A DNA stretch of 64,000 bases from Nocardioides jiangsuensis (GTDB taxonomy: Bacteria > Actinomycetota > Actinomycetes > Propionibacteriales > Nocardioidaceae), in the NCBI RefSeq assembly GCF_019679455.1, contig NZ_JAIEZQ010000002.1, positions 1-64,000 of the forward strand, read 5' to 3'. The translations under genes were made by a program, and so were the position numbers. The notes under the pieces were generated by a model. The model was given only the letters and a program-made list of their open reading frames with translations, was not told the DNA's origin and ran no database searches. Below, piece by piece: positions 52,088-60,808 of this stretch (position 1 is its first letter; each line of letters begins with the position of its first letter).

Positions 52088-53005
52088 ATGGACGACATGC
52101 GCTGGCGTGATCCCGACTGGCTGGCCGGGGTGCACGCCTGGGTCGACGACCGGCTCGACGAGCTGGGTGTGGTGCGGACCGGTGAGCTCGAGCAGCCGCA
52201 CGTCTACCCGTGGTCGACCGTGCTGCGCGTCCCGACCCGGCAGGGCGACGTCTGGTTCAAGGCCAGCGGTGACGGACTGCGGCACGAGGCCGCCGTCACC
52301 GCACGGATCGCGGCCCGCCGTCCCGACGCCGTCCCGCCCCTGCTGGCCGCCGACACCACGGCCGGCTGGATGCTGATGACCGACGCCGGCGAGTCGCTGC
52401 GCACGGTGGTGCCGCGCGAGCAGAGCCTCGACCGCTGGTACGACGTCCTGCCGCTCTACGCCGGCGTCCAGCTCGACCTCGCCGACGACGTGGACGAGCT
52501 GCTGGCCCTCGGCGTACCGGACATGCGGCTGGCCACGCTGCCGAAGGGCTACGAGCGGCTGATGGACGAGATCGGTGCCGACCGGCGCTTCCGCGACGCG
52601 GCGCCGCTGGTGGCCGACCTGTGCGACGAGCTCGCGGCGTTCGGGCTGCCCGAGCTGCTCCAGCACGACGACCTGCACGACGGCCAGGTGTTCGTCCGCG
52701 ACGACCGTCCCCTGCTGATGGACTGGGGCGACGTCTGTATCTCGCACCCGTTCTTCACGCTCTCGGTCACCCTCCAGGGTGTCCTGGCGTGGGGGCTCGA
52801 GGACGTCCAGGACTCGGTCGACGTGGCGCCGTTCCGCGACGCCTACCTCGCGCCGTACGCCGAGCGCTTCGACGGCGACCTCGTGGCCGCGACCGAGGTG
52901 GCCATGCGGCTCGGCTGGGCCTGCCGCGCGGTGAACGGACACGTGCCGAGCGACCACGACCACACGTTCACCCGGCTGCGGATGTTCCTCGACGGCCGGC
53001 CGTAG
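52088..53005 (+). CDS. Aminoglycoside phosphotransferase (APH)-fold kinase
   Basis: 305 residues. Catalytic loop LQHDDLHDGQVFV (Brenner-type motif) and metal-binding LLMDWGD; the N lobe has WFKASGDGLRHEAAVTARIA. Small-molecule kinase of unknown substrate; nothing marks it as a true antibiotic-resistance enzyme. The stop codon lies 100 nt before the TPP riboswitch on the same strand, so read-through could deliver transcription into it. Confidence 0.82.
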   Translation: MDDMRWRDPDWLAGVHAWVDDRLDELGVVRTGELEQPHVYPWSTVLRVPTRQGDVWFKASGDGLRHEAAVTARIAARRPDAVPPLLAADTTAGWMLMTDAGESLRTVVPREQSLDRWYDVLPLYAGVQLDLADDVDELLALGVPDMRLATLPKGYERLMDEIGADRRFRDAAPLVADLCDELAAFGLPELLQHDDLHDGQVFVRDDRPLLMDWGDVCISHPFFTLSVTLQGVLAWGLEDVQDSVDVAPFRDAYLAPYAERFDGDLVAATEVAMRLGWACRAVNGHVPSDHDHTFTRLRMFLDGRP

Positions 53006-53105
53006 CACCGACGGGCGGGGGCGCCGATAGCCCGTCCGGCGGTCTGGAACCCTGTCTTTGGACCCTGGCGGGAGGTGCCCGCGCCCGGCATCGTGGGACG
53101 TGGCC

Positions 53106-53232
53106 TGCGAGACGGGCGAGGGAGCCGGAAGGCTGAGAAGCAAGACGGCTGAGAGGCTGGACGATCGAGAGATCGGACAGCGACCCCCATCACCTGATCC
53201 GGACAATACCGGCGAAGGGAAATCGCCTCGCA
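53106..53232 (+). promoter_or_regulatory. TPP (THI-box) riboswitch, apparently orphan
   Basis: The 3' half CACCTGATCCGG (53191-53202), ACAATACCGG and CGAAGGGAA (to 53221) matches the THI-box consensus very closely, including the CCGG/CCGG helix and GCGAAGGG pyrophosphate site. The 5' half has GGGAGCC (53120-53126) and GGCTGAGA (53147-53154). P1 pairs TGCGA + GGCGA (53106-53119) with TCGCC + TCGCA (53223-53232). A variable hairpin (53156-53181) holds a tandem G-A/G-A internal loop. GGCTGAGA occurs a second time at 53131-53138. The downstream + strand has no thiamine gene. Confidence 0.85.
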
Positions 53233-53257
53233 GGTCCATGCACGTGCCCGTGCGGGT

Positions 53258-53680
53258 TCACACGTCGAGCGTGACGGAGCAACGCCAACCGCCCGGTCCA
53301 GGAGCGAAGTAGAGCTCATGCAGCGACACCGCCTTGGGAACGGCACCGGTCTGGGGAAGGGCCGTCGCGTCGCACATCGCGAACCGGACGTCGACGCCCC
53401 CGTCATCGGGCTCCAGCTCGACGTCCAGGGGCGCCTCCCCGGTCGTGTCCAGGAGGTAGACCACCTCGTCGAGCACCGCCACCAGCAGGTCTTCGTCGCT
53501 GTGCCCGGTCAGCCGGCACCGGCGGCTGCGCTCGGGATGCACCGACGAGGTGTCGAGGAAGCTGTCGACGGTGCCGAGCACCGCCTGGGCGATACAGCCC
53601 TCGCGCGTCGGTGCCCACGCCTCCACCCGGAGGTCCGCCGTGTGCGGCACGGTCCGGTGTCCGGGCTCGGTCTCGTCCAT
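53258..53680 (-). CDS. Archease (RtcB activator)
   Basis: 140 residues. Archease fold: [16 protein letters not shown] at the N terminus, [20 protein letters not shown] in the middle and [19 protein letters not shown] with acidic residues at the C terminus. Archease speeds guanylylation and turnover of the RNA ligase RtcB. Divergent from rtcB (83-bp gap), an arrangement that marks an RNA-repair unit. The orphan riboswitch on the opposite strand ends 26 bp from its stop. Confidence 0.92.
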   Translation of the reverse strand: MDETEPGHRTVPHTADLRVEAWAPTREGCIAQAVLGTVDSFLDTSSVHPERSRRCRLTGHSDEDLLVAVLDEVVYLLDTTGEAPLDVELEPDDGGVDVRFAMCDATALPQTGAVPKAVSLHELYFAPGPGGWRCSVTLDV

Positions 53681-53763
53681 CGGCCTGCTCCCTCCTGGTG
53701 CGGACAGCGGAGCACGGCCGGCCTGGCCGGGACCAGAGGCTTGAGACCCGGATCCGCGGCCTC

Positions 53764-55188
53764 ATGAAGGTCGTCGAGGAGACGCCGTACCGGTTCCGGA
53801 TCGAGCGGGAGGGCGCGATGCGGGTGCCGGGCATCGTGTTCGCGTCGCACGGCCTGCTGCCCGACGTGCACGGCGACAAGGCGCTGGTGCAGGTGGCGAA
53901 CGTGGCCACGCTGCCCGGGATCGTCCGGGCCTCCTTCGCCATGCCCGACGTGCACTGGGGCTACGGCTTCCCGATCGGCGGGGTGGCGGCCACGGACGTG
54001 GAGGCGGGAGGGGTGGTCTCGCCCGGCGGGGTCGGCTTCGACATCTCGTGCGGGGTGCGGCTTCTCGTGGCCCCGGACCTCGACCGTGTGGGACTGATGC
54101 CCCGGCTCCAGGCGGTGATGGACCGGCTCGACCACGCCATCCCCCGCGGCATGGGCCAGAAAGGGGTGTGGCGGCTGCTGGACCGGGCGTCGTTGCGGCG
54201 GGTGCTCGAGGGCGGGGCCCGGTACGCGGTGGAGCAGGGGCACGGCGTCCCCCGCGACCTGGACCGGTGCGAGGACCGCGGGGTGCTGGCCGGGGCGGAC
54301 GGGGCCGCGGTCGGCGATCGGGCCCTCGAGCGCGGGCTGGGCCAGGTCGGCAGCCTCGGCTCGGGCAACCACTTCCTCGAGGTCCAGGTCGTCGACCAGG
54401 TGTACGACGCGGGCACGGCGGCGCGGATGGGCGGCCTGCGGCAGGGGTCGGTGTGCGTGATGATCCACTGCGGCTCGCGGGGCCTGGGCCACCAGGTCTG
54501 CACCGACCACGTGCGGCAGATGGACAAGGCGATGGGCCGGTACGGCATCGTCGTCCCCGACCGCCAGCTGGCCTGCACCCCGGTCCGCTCTCCCGAGGGG
54601 GAGGCCTACCTCGCGGCGATGACCGCTGCGGCGAACTACGGCCGCGCCAACCGCCAACTGCTCACCGAGGCGGTGCGCCGGGTCCTGACGGCGGAGGTGG
54701 GGACGTCGCTCGACCTGGTCTACGACATCTCGCACAACCTGGCCAAGCTCGAGGTGCACGACGTCGACGGCCGGCGGCGCTCCCTGTGCGTGCACCGCAA
54801 GGGTGCGACCCGGTCGCTGCCCCCGCACCACCCCGACCTGCCGGGGGACCTGGCGGAGGTCGGTCAGCCGGTGCTGATCCCGGGCACGATGGGCACCGCG
54901 TCGTACGTGCTGGCGGGCGTGGCCGACAACCCCGCGTTCTGCTCGACCGCCCACGGCGCCGGGCGGGTCCAGAGCCGGCACCAGGCCGCGCGCGGCACCA
55001 GCGGCAGAGCGCTCCGGAGCCAGCTGGAGACCCAGGGCATCCTGGTGCGCGGCGTGTCGTGGCGCGGGCTCGCCGAGGAGAAGCCCGAGGCGTACAAGGA
55101 CATCGACGCCGTCGCCGACATCAGCCAGCGGGCCGGACTTGCCCGGAAGGTCGCTCGCCTGGTCCCGCTCGGCGTGGTGAAGGGCTGA
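53764..55188 (+). CDS. rtcB: RtcB RNA ligase
   Basis: 474 residues. GTP-dependent ligation of 2',3'-cyclic-phosphate or 3'-phosphate and 5'-OH RNA ends. Metal ligands in FDISCGVR (Cys96), SGNHF (His203), IHCGSRG and DISHN; conserved HRKGATR (344-350); guanylylated His in STAHGAGR (His397). The ATG at 53764 is the only start near the family N terminus. RtcR is not present. Roles include tRNA or rRNA repair after toxin damage. Confidence 0.94.
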   Translation: MKVVEETPYRFRIEREGAMRVPGIVFASHGLLPDVHGDKALVQVANVATLPGIVRASFAMPDVHWGYGFPIGGVAATDVEAGGVVSPGGVGFDISCGVRLLVAPDLDRVGLMPRLQAVMDRLDHAIPRGMGQKGVWRLLDRASLRRVLEGGARYAVEQGHGVPRDLDRCEDRGVLAGADGAAVGDRALERGLGQVGSLGSGNHFLEVQVVDQVYDAGTAARMGGLRQGSVCVMIHCGSRGLGHQVCTDHVRQMDKAMGRYGIVVPDRQLACTPVRSPEGEAYLAAMTAAANYGRANRQLLTEAVRRVLTAEVGTSLDLVYDISHNLAKLEVHDVDGRRRSLCVHRKGATRSLPPHHPDLPGDLAEVGQPVLIPGTMGTASYVLAGVADNPAFCSTAHGAGRVQSRHQAARGTSGRALRSQLETQGILVRGVSWRGLAEEKPEAYKDIDAVADISQRAGLARKVARLVPLGVVKG

Positions 55189-55189
55189 G

Positions 55190-55453
55190 CTACGCCTCCG
55201 GCTCGGCCGCGGGCTCGTGCGGGTAGTCCTCGTCGGCCGGCTCGGCCGGCTCCGGCTCGAGCACGTCGCCCACCCGGTGGTGGAAGGACAGGTCGTCGAC
55301 GAAGCAGTTCACGTCGTCGACCTCCGACCACTGCTCGACGAGGACGGCCGCTTCCTCGTCCGACTCGCACAGGTGGCGTTCGATCAGCTCGCCATGGCGG
55401 AAGACGCGGACCTCGATGCTGGGCGTGCTGGCGGGGTCGTACGGCTCGGACAT
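55190..55453 (-). CDS. Small acidic hypothetical protein
   Basis: 87 residues. A small alpha/beta N-terminal part (SIEVRVFRHGELIERHLCESD, counted in two segments) and a Glu/Pro/Asp-rich tail. GGGAGGCGAG precedes the ATG at 55453. No known family. Its stop lies 1 bp from the rtcB stop. Confidence 0.65.
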   Translation of the reverse strand: MSEPYDPASTPSIEVRVFRHGELIERHLCESDEEAAVLVEQWSEVDDVNCFVDDLSFHHRVGDVLEPEPAEPADEDYPHEPAAEPEA

Positions 55454-55549
55454 GCGCTCGCCTCCCGGATGTGCGTCGACCCCTTCATGCTGCGCCCGCC
55501 CGGCCCACGAAACCAAGGGAACTTCGGCCCCTCGCGCGCGGCAGCGGCG

Positions 55550-55555
55550 TAGCCT
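55550..55555 (+). promoter_or_regulatory. -10 box of leaderless nadA
   Basis: TAGCCT ends 7 nt before the ATG at 55563 and there is no ribosome-binding site, the pattern of actinobacterial leaderless genes. Confidence 0.55.
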
Positions 55556-55562
55556 CGACGTG

Positions 55563-56573
55563 ATGCGTGAGGTGCCGACCATCGACGAGCCCGTCCCGGT
55601 CCTCCACCTGTCCGAGGAGGAGACGGCGGAGCTCTCGCGCGAGGTGCGCGCCCTCGCGGCCGAGCGGGACGCGGTGATCCTGGCCCACAACTACCAGGTG
55701 CCCGAGGTCCAGGCCGTGGCCGACTTCGTCGGCGACTCGCTCGCGCTCTCCCGGCAGGCTGCGGCGGCCCGGGCGGACGTGATCGCCTTCTGCGGCGTGC
55801 ACTTCATGGCCGAGACCGCCTCGGTGCTCTCCCCGGACAAGACCGTGCTGATCCCCGACCTCGAGGCCGGCTGCTCGCTGTCGGACTCGGTCACCGCGAA
55901 CGAGCTGCGCAACTGGAAGTCGCGGCACCCGGGCGCGGTGGTGGTGATGTACGTCAACACCTCGGCCGAGGTGAAGGCCGAGACCGACTACTGCTGCACG
56001 TCCTCGAACGCCGTGCAGGTCGTCGAGCACGTCTACCGCGAGCACGGCCCGGACACCGAGATCCTCTTCGGCCCCGACGTCTGGCTCGGCTCGTACGTCG
56101 AACGGGTGACCGGCCGGCGCATGCACGTCTGGCCCGGCGAGTGCCACGTCCACGCGGGGATCACGGCCGCGGACGTCGTACGGGCGCGCACTGCGCACCC
56201 CGACGCCGAGCTGCTGATCCACCCGGAGTGCGCGAGCCTCGATGCCGTCGTCGAGAGCGCCGGTGGGGGAGAGCCGGTCTCCCACGGGATCCACGTCCTC
56301 TCCACCGGCGGGATGCTGAACCGCGTCCGTGAGCACCCCGACAGGGAGTACGTCGTCGCCACCGAGACGGGCATGCTCGACCCCCTGACCCGGGCTGCGC
56401 CGCGGGCGAGGTTGGTGGCGGCGAACGAGAGGGCAGTCTGCAAGTACATGAAGATGATCACCCTGCCGAAGCTGCGCGACTCGCTGCGGGAGGGGAGGTT
56501 CGAGGTCCGGGTGCCGCCGGCGGTCGCCGAGCGCGCGCGGACCCCGATCGAGCGGATGGTCGAGATCGGCTAG
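55563..56573 (+). CDS. nadA: Quinolinate synthase (NadA)
   Basis: 336 residues. Condenses iminoaspartate with dihydroxyacetone phosphate to quinolinate in NAD biosynthesis. Start region AVILAHNYQVPEVQAVAD, substrate motifs GVHFMAETA and YVNTSAEVKAETD, and candidate [4Fe-4S] cysteines Cys104, Cys194 and Cys293 by family position. nadB and nadC are not in the window. Confidence 0.94.
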   Translation: MREVPTIDEPVPVLHLSEEETAELSREVRALAAERDAVILAHNYQVPEVQAVADFVGDSLALSRQAAAARADVIAFCGVHFMAETASVLSPDKTVLIPDLEAGCSLSDSVTANELRNWKSRHPGAVVVMYVNTSAEVKAETDYCCTSSNAVQVVEHVYREHGPDTEILFGPDVWLGSYVERVTGRRMHVWPGECHVHAGITAADVVRARTAHPDAELLIHPECASLDAVVESAGGGEPVSHGIHVLSTGGMLNRVREHPDREYVVATETGMLDPLTRAAPRARLVAANERAVCKYMKMITLPKLRDSLREGRFEVRVPPAVAERARTPIERMVEIG

Positions 56574-56770
56574 TTCGGGGGACCCGCTGTGCTCAGTCTC
56601 GTCAGCCGTCCATGACGAATGGGGGCTATCGGTGGCATGAGCGCATCGGGTGGTTATGCCCGGTTCGCGGTGAAGAGACGCCGGATCGACCGCTCGGCGA
56701 TGGGCCTGCTCGCTACCTTCGCCCCCAACCACGCGTCGCCGTGAGGGTGGCGCCGAAGAAGGAGTTGGAC

Positions 56771-57067
56771 ATGCGCAAGAAGGCGCTTCTTCTCGTCCCG
56801 ATCGCCACGACCGCGATCCTCGCCGGCGCGACTCCGGCGCAGGCGCACCCGGTGGGCGAGCCGGGCACGCCGAGCTGCTTCGGGGAACGTGTCAGCCACG
56901 GCTCGAGCGACCACGGGCTCACGCCGAAGGAGCGTGCCGAGGCGCTGCAGGAGTTCGTCGACGCGGGCGACCCGCTGGCCCTGGAGCTGTTCGGGGAGAC
57001 CGTGACCGCCGGGGAGTTCGCCAAGTTCGTGCAGGTGAACTGCTCGGACACCCCGTACTTCCCGTAG
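56771..57067 (+). CDS. Small secreted protein
   Basis: 98 residues. Signal peptide: RKK, then LLLVPIATTAILAG, cleavage near AQA-HP (residue 25). The mature part is short, has two Cys (CFGERV and VNCSD) likely to form a disulfide, and a helix (LTPKERAEALQEFVDAGDPL). AAGGAG precedes the ATG. No known family. The preceding 197 bp (56574-56770) contains a TACCTT box near 56714 and no gene. Confidence 0.75.
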   Translation: MRKKALLLVPIATTAILAGATPAQAHPVGEPGTPSCFGERVSHGSSDHGLTPKERAEALQEFVDAGDPLALELFGETVTAGEFAKFVQVNCSDTPYFP

Positions 57068-57111
57068 GCCCGCGGCGGAGGGCCCGCTGCTCCTGCCGAG
57101 CAGCGGTCCCT

Positions 57112-57666
57112 CTACTGCTGCGTCCCACCAGTGTCGGGAGCCAGTCCGTCCAGGAAGTCCTCGGCGAACCGCCTCACGCCGTCCCACTCGGTGTACACGT
57201 AGTCGCGTGAGGTGTCGGTGCCCAGGTCGCCCGGCTTGCCGCGGGCGATCCTCTTCATCATGTGTCGTTTGAGGAACCCGTACTGGGTGTAGAGCAGGGC
57301 ACCGCTGAAGAGCGCGACCATGGACGGGCGCCAGCCGGTCTCCTCCTCGAACTCCTCGACGTAGGTCTCCGCCTCGTGCGTGTCACCGTGCGCGGCGAGG
57401 CTCACCGAGAAGAGCGCGGAGGGTAGCCGCTCGAGCGCGGCGCGGTTCTTCCGGACGAGGTCCCCGACGTGCTTGTCGTGCTTGCCCATGTGGATGGAGG
57501 AGCCGAGGATCACCGCGTCACAACCGGCCAACACGTCCTCGCCGGCGTCCTTGAGGTCCACCGCCCGGGCCTCGTGACCGTGCTCCCGGACCACGTCGGC
57601 GACGTACTCCGCGATCTTGGCCGTCTGACCCTCGGTCGTGCCGTAGGGAATGCAGATCCTGCTCAC
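57112..57666 (-). CDS. Flavodoxin-domain protein (HemG-like)
   Basis: 184 residues. Flavodoxin fold: IPYGTTEGQTAKIAEYVADV phosphate loop, VILGSSIHMGKHDK and LFSVSLAAHGD. HemG-like menaquinone-linked protoporphyrinogen oxidase is the nearest characterised group, but actinobacterial members may only be redox carriers. GTG start at 57666. Divergent from the beta-lactamase-fold gene (222-bp gap without a gene). Confidence 0.85.
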   Translation of the reverse strand: MSRICIPYGTTEGQTAKIAEYVADVVREHGHEARAVDLKDAGEDVLAGCDAVILGSSIHMGKHDKHVGDLVRKNRAALERLPSALFSVSLAAHGDTHEAETYVEEFEEETGWRPSMVALFSGALLYTQYGFLKRHMMKRIARGKPGDLGTDTSRDYVYTEWDGVRRFAEDFLDGLAPDTGGTQQ

Positions 57667-57888
57667 GTCAGCCAATCTGCCAGCCGGGTCGCGGACGACG
57701 TAGGGCCCAAGGTCCCCGGGAGTCGCGCCGACTCCGCAGGCGTCACCCTTCGGAGGGCGGATAGGGGACGGCGGACCACGGAGCAGGCGTGTGCTCTTCA
57801 CTCCCTCGCCGTGGTGGAGAACCATCGGTGTCAGGTCCTCCTGGACGGGGGTCGTCGCGGAGCTGGAGCGTTTGCCGGAGGTCCACCC

Positions 57889-59412
57889 ATGCCCGAGATC
57901 GGTGAGCGCGAGCTGAAGGCCAGGGCCGAGGAGATCCTCAACCGTCGGCCGGCCGTCGGTCTCGCCCTGGGCGTGGTCCGTAACGGGTCGCTGGAGCTCT
58001 TCCACGGGCACGGCGTCGCGGACGTGGAGTCGAGGGCGCCGGTCACCGAGGACACGGTCTTCCGGGTCGCCTCCATCACCAAGACCTTCACGGCGATCGC
58101 CGTGATGCAGCTGTGCGAGGAGGGGCTGGTCGACCTCGACGCGCCCGCCGACGACTATCTCCGCGCCTACCGGCTCGTCCCCGCGAAGTCCGGATGGCGG
58201 CCGGCGACGGTGCGGCACCTGCTGACCCACACCGCCGGGATCGGCGAGCAGGTGCCCCGCTCCGGCGTGCTGCGGCGGGACTACGGCGAGAGCGTGAAGG
58301 CGGGCCGGCGGGTGCCTTCCCTCACCGAGTACTACCGGGGGAGCCTGCGTCTCGACGCGGAGCCGGGCACCAGGTTCCGCTACACGGACCACGGGCCCGC
58401 GACGCTGGGGCAGATCGTCGAGGACGTGAGCGGGACGTCGTTGGAGCGCTACCTGCGCGAGCGCGTCTTCGGGCCGCTCGGCATGGCCGACACCACCCTG
58501 GTCCGGTCCGAGGTCGACCGGTCGCGGCTCGCGACCGGCTACCTGTTGCGCTCTCATGGCCTCAGGCCGGTCCCGGACCGTGACTGGGTGACGGCAGGCG
58601 CCGCCAACGCCTACTCCACACCCCGGGACATGGCCCGTTACGTCGCCGCTCTGCTCGGCGGCGGCGCCAACGAGCACGGGGCGGTGCTCGCACCCGCGAC
58701 GCTGGCCGGCATGTTCGCGGCGCAGTACCAGCCCGATCCCCGGATCCCGGGCATGGGCCTGGCGTTCTGGCGCCGCAACGCCGGGGGGCATCCGGTCGTC
58801 GAGCACCAGGGGCTCCTGCCCGGCTTCGACTCGCAGATCCTCGTGGCACCCGACGACGGGGTCGGTGTCATGGCCTTCACCAACGGCACGAGGAGCGGGG
58901 CGTTGTGGCTGCCGGCCGAGCTGGGGCGGCTGCTCCGCTCCCTGCTCGGCGTCCCGGACGAGGTGGTGCGCATGGACGTCCCGCAACGGCCCGAGGTCTG
59001 GGGTGACCTCTGCGGCTGGTACCAGCTGCCCGGCCCGCTCACGGACCTGCGGCTGAGGGCGATGGTGGGCGCCGGGGTCGAGGTCCTGGTCCGCCGCCGG
59101 GGGGAGCTCGTCCTCCGGTTCCTGACGCCGGTACCCCTCCTCTACCGTGGCTTCGTGCTGCATCCGCGCGACGCCGAGGACCCCTACGCGTTCCAGATCG
59201 ACTTCTCCGACTTCGGGCTCGACACCTTCCCGGTCGTGTTCAGCCGTGATCGGGGAACGACAGCGGTCCACTTCGACGCGATGCCCGTGTCGGCCCGGAA
59301 GCGACCCGAGGCCACGAACCCGCGGCGGTGGGCCGAGGGTGCGGGCGCCGTCGTCGGTGCGTCGATCCTCGGCCGCAGACTTGGCAGGGCACGGCACCGC
59401 GGCAGGTCCTGA
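57889..59412 (+). CDS. Beta-lactamase-fold serine hydrolase
   Basis: 507 residues. Class C beta-lactamase/esterase domain: ASITKTF (SxxK), RYTDHG at the YxN position with Asp instead of Asn, and VVEHQGLLPGFDS near the KTG position (HQG). Residues about 365-475 form a C-terminal beta-rich domain. The last 30 residues are basic. No signal peptide is visible. CCGGAGG is 7 nt before the ATG. Probably an esterase or peptidase; substrate unknown. Confidence 0.85.
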   Translation: MPEIGERELKARAEEILNRRPAVGLALGVVRNGSLELFHGHGVADVESRAPVTEDTVFRVASITKTFTAIAVMQLCEEGLVDLDAPADDYLRAYRLVPAKSGWRPATVRHLLTHTAGIGEQVPRSGVLRRDYGESVKAGRRVPSLTEYYRGSLRLDAEPGTRFRYTDHGPATLGQIVEDVSGTSLERYLRERVFGPLGMADTTLVRSEVDRSRLATGYLLRSHGLRPVPDRDWVTAGAANAYSTPRDMARYVAALLGGGANEHGAVLAPATLAGMFAAQYQPDPRIPGMGLAFWRRNAGGHPVVEHQGLLPGFDSQILVAPDDGVGVMAFTNGTRSGALWLPAELGRLLRSLLGVPDEVVRMDVPQRPEVWGDLCGWYQLPGPLTDLRLRAMVGAGVEVLVRRRGELVLRFLTPVPLLYRGFVLHPRDAEDPYAFQIDFSDFGLDTFPVVFSRDRGTTAVHFDAMPVSARKRPEATNPRRWAEGAGAVVGASILGRRLGRARHRGRS

Positions 59413-59520
59413 GCGGGCGTCGCCGCCGACGCGACCACGTGACCTCGCGATGAGTTTCCGCGGCGACCGCGGTCAGACTCGATGAACACCACCTCTTCAC
59501 GAAGATCAAGGAGACGTCCG

Positions 59521-60141
59521 ATGCGGAAGATCACCGCTGGCCTGTTCATCTCCCTCGACGGTGTCGTCGAGGACCCCCAGGACTGGCACTTCCCGTACTT
59601 CAACGACGAGATGGGCGCGGCCGTCGACAGCCAGCTCGGCGCCGCCGACACGCTGCTGCTCGGTCGCAGCACCTACGACAGCTTCGCCGGTGCCTGGCCG
59701 GACCGCGAGGCCGCCGGAGGTGAGGACGCCGACTTCGCCAAGAAGCTCGGCGACGCGCGCAAGGTCGTCGTGTCGACCCAGGATCTGCAGCTCACCTGGC
59801 GCAACTCCGAGCAGTTGAAGGGCGACCTGGTCGAGGCCGTCGGCGAGCTGAAGAACGAGCCGGGCGCGACCGACATCGCGATGAGCGGCTCCGTGTCCGT
59901 CGTACGGCAGCTGCTGGCCGCCGGGCTCCTCGACGAGCTGCACCTCCTGGTCCACCCGATCGCCGTCCGCAAGGGCACGCGCCTGTTCGAGGAGGACGAT
60001 GCGCCGCTCCCGTTGCGGCTGGTCTCCTCCCAGACGTTCACGACCGGCGTGGTGCACCTCGTCTACGCCGGCGCCGAGTCGACCCCCGAGGGCTCGTACG
60101 ACGACGCGAAGGCGCACCTGCCTCAGAACGAGGACAGCTGA
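59521..60141 (+). CDS. Dihydrofolate reductase-like (RibD C-terminal) protein
   Basis: 206 residues. RibD_C/DHFR-like pattern: ITAGLFISLDGVVEDPQDWH, TLLLGRSTYDSF, MSGSVSVVRQLLAAGLLDEL and HPIAVRKGTRLFE. NADPH-dependent reductase of unknown substrate. The ATG at 59521 has AAGGAG upstream; codons before it lie in the leader. Confidence 0.88.
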   Translation: MRKITAGLFISLDGVVEDPQDWHFPYFNDEMGAAVDSQLGAADTLLLGRSTYDSFAGAWPDREAAGGEDADFAKKLGDARKVVVSTQDLQLTWRNSEQLKGDLVEAVGELKNEPGATDIAMSGSVSVVRQLLAAGLLDELHLLVHPIAVRKGTRLFEEDDAPLPLRLVSSQTFTTGVVHLVYAGAESTPEGSYDDAKAHLPQNEDS

Positions 60142-60203
60142 GCTCCCGCCGCCGGGCAGCTTGATGCACGGCAGGTATCCGGGCAGCCCGGATGTCGTGC
60201 GGT

Positions 60204-60491
60204 CTACGGCAGGAGCTTGTAGACGTCGATCGTGGTTTCCTGAGGCTCCGACTCGAACCCGCCCTCGATGCCCTCCCGCATGCGGGGCATGAGGATGTCG
60301 TCGCGGAAGCGCTCCCAGCTCTCCTGCGACTCGTGGACGGCCATGATCGTCCACCCGCCGGCCGACGGGCCGGCGGCGTGGAAGATCTGTCCGTCGGGGA
60401 GGCGGTCCGGTGCAGGGTGTACGGCGGCGAGCGCCGCCTCGTACTGCTCCCTTGTGCCGCCGCGGAAGTGATGCACGATTCCGTACGCCAT
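60204..60491 (-). CDS. Small ABM-like (dimeric alpha-beta barrel) protein
   Basis: 95 residues resembling dimeric ferredoxin-fold proteins: YGIVHHFRGGTREQYEA, LPDGQIFHAAGPSAGGWTIM and VHESQESWERFRDD. No catalytic residues are assigned. GGAGACGG precedes the ATG at 60491. Confidence 0.75.
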   Translation of the reverse strand: MAYGIVHHFRGGTREQYEAALAAVHPAPDRLPDGQIFHAAGPSAGGWTIMAVHESQESWERFRDDILMPRMREGIEGGFESEPQETTIDVYKLLP

Positions 60492-60808
60492 GGCCGTCTC
60501 CAATCGGGTGAGTGTCCGACGCATCATCGCCTTCTGTGGACGCTAGACCGGTGCGCGTCGAGCCGGAATGACGCCGGCGGGCGGTCTTGCGATCACCCCG
60601 CTCACCGTGGCGCTGCGCCCCGCCGGTACGCCGCGACCGAATTGCAGGGGATAGCTCGTGACAGAGGCTCGTCCGGGTCAGCGGGACGTTCGGCACTCCC
60701 GTTCGAAACCCATGCGCATGACGCTGGGCCCAAGCATGTGTGGGATGGATGAGGGTGTCGCGGTGCTCGTTCCGGTACGTCGGGAGTGCGCGCCGTGGAG
60801 GGGGCGGG
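60492..60808. other. 317-bp intergenic region without recognisable features
   Basis: Lies between a minus-strand and a plus-strand gene, so it should contain both promoters. I see no convincing gene, terminator or riboswitch. Base composition begins to drop here relative to the rest of the window. Confidence 0.4.

Noticed and set aside
52088-53005. Antibiotic-resistance aminoglycoside kinase
   Set aside because: The APH fold is shared by many metabolic kinases; nothing in sequence or context indicates resistance.
53238-53312. 24-codon ORF after the TPP riboswitch as a regulated leader peptide
   Set aside because: No ribosome site of note, and most of it is simply the complement of the archease C terminus.
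53318-53767. 149-codon + strand frame between riboswitch and rtcB as the missing thiamine gene
   Set aside because: It is antisense to archease throughout, has no thiamine-protein similarity and shows shadow-type composition.
56574-56770. A c-di-AMP (ydaO-type) riboswitch upstream of the small secreted protein
   Set aside because: Some GC-rich stems are present but the conserved aptamer segments could not be matched.
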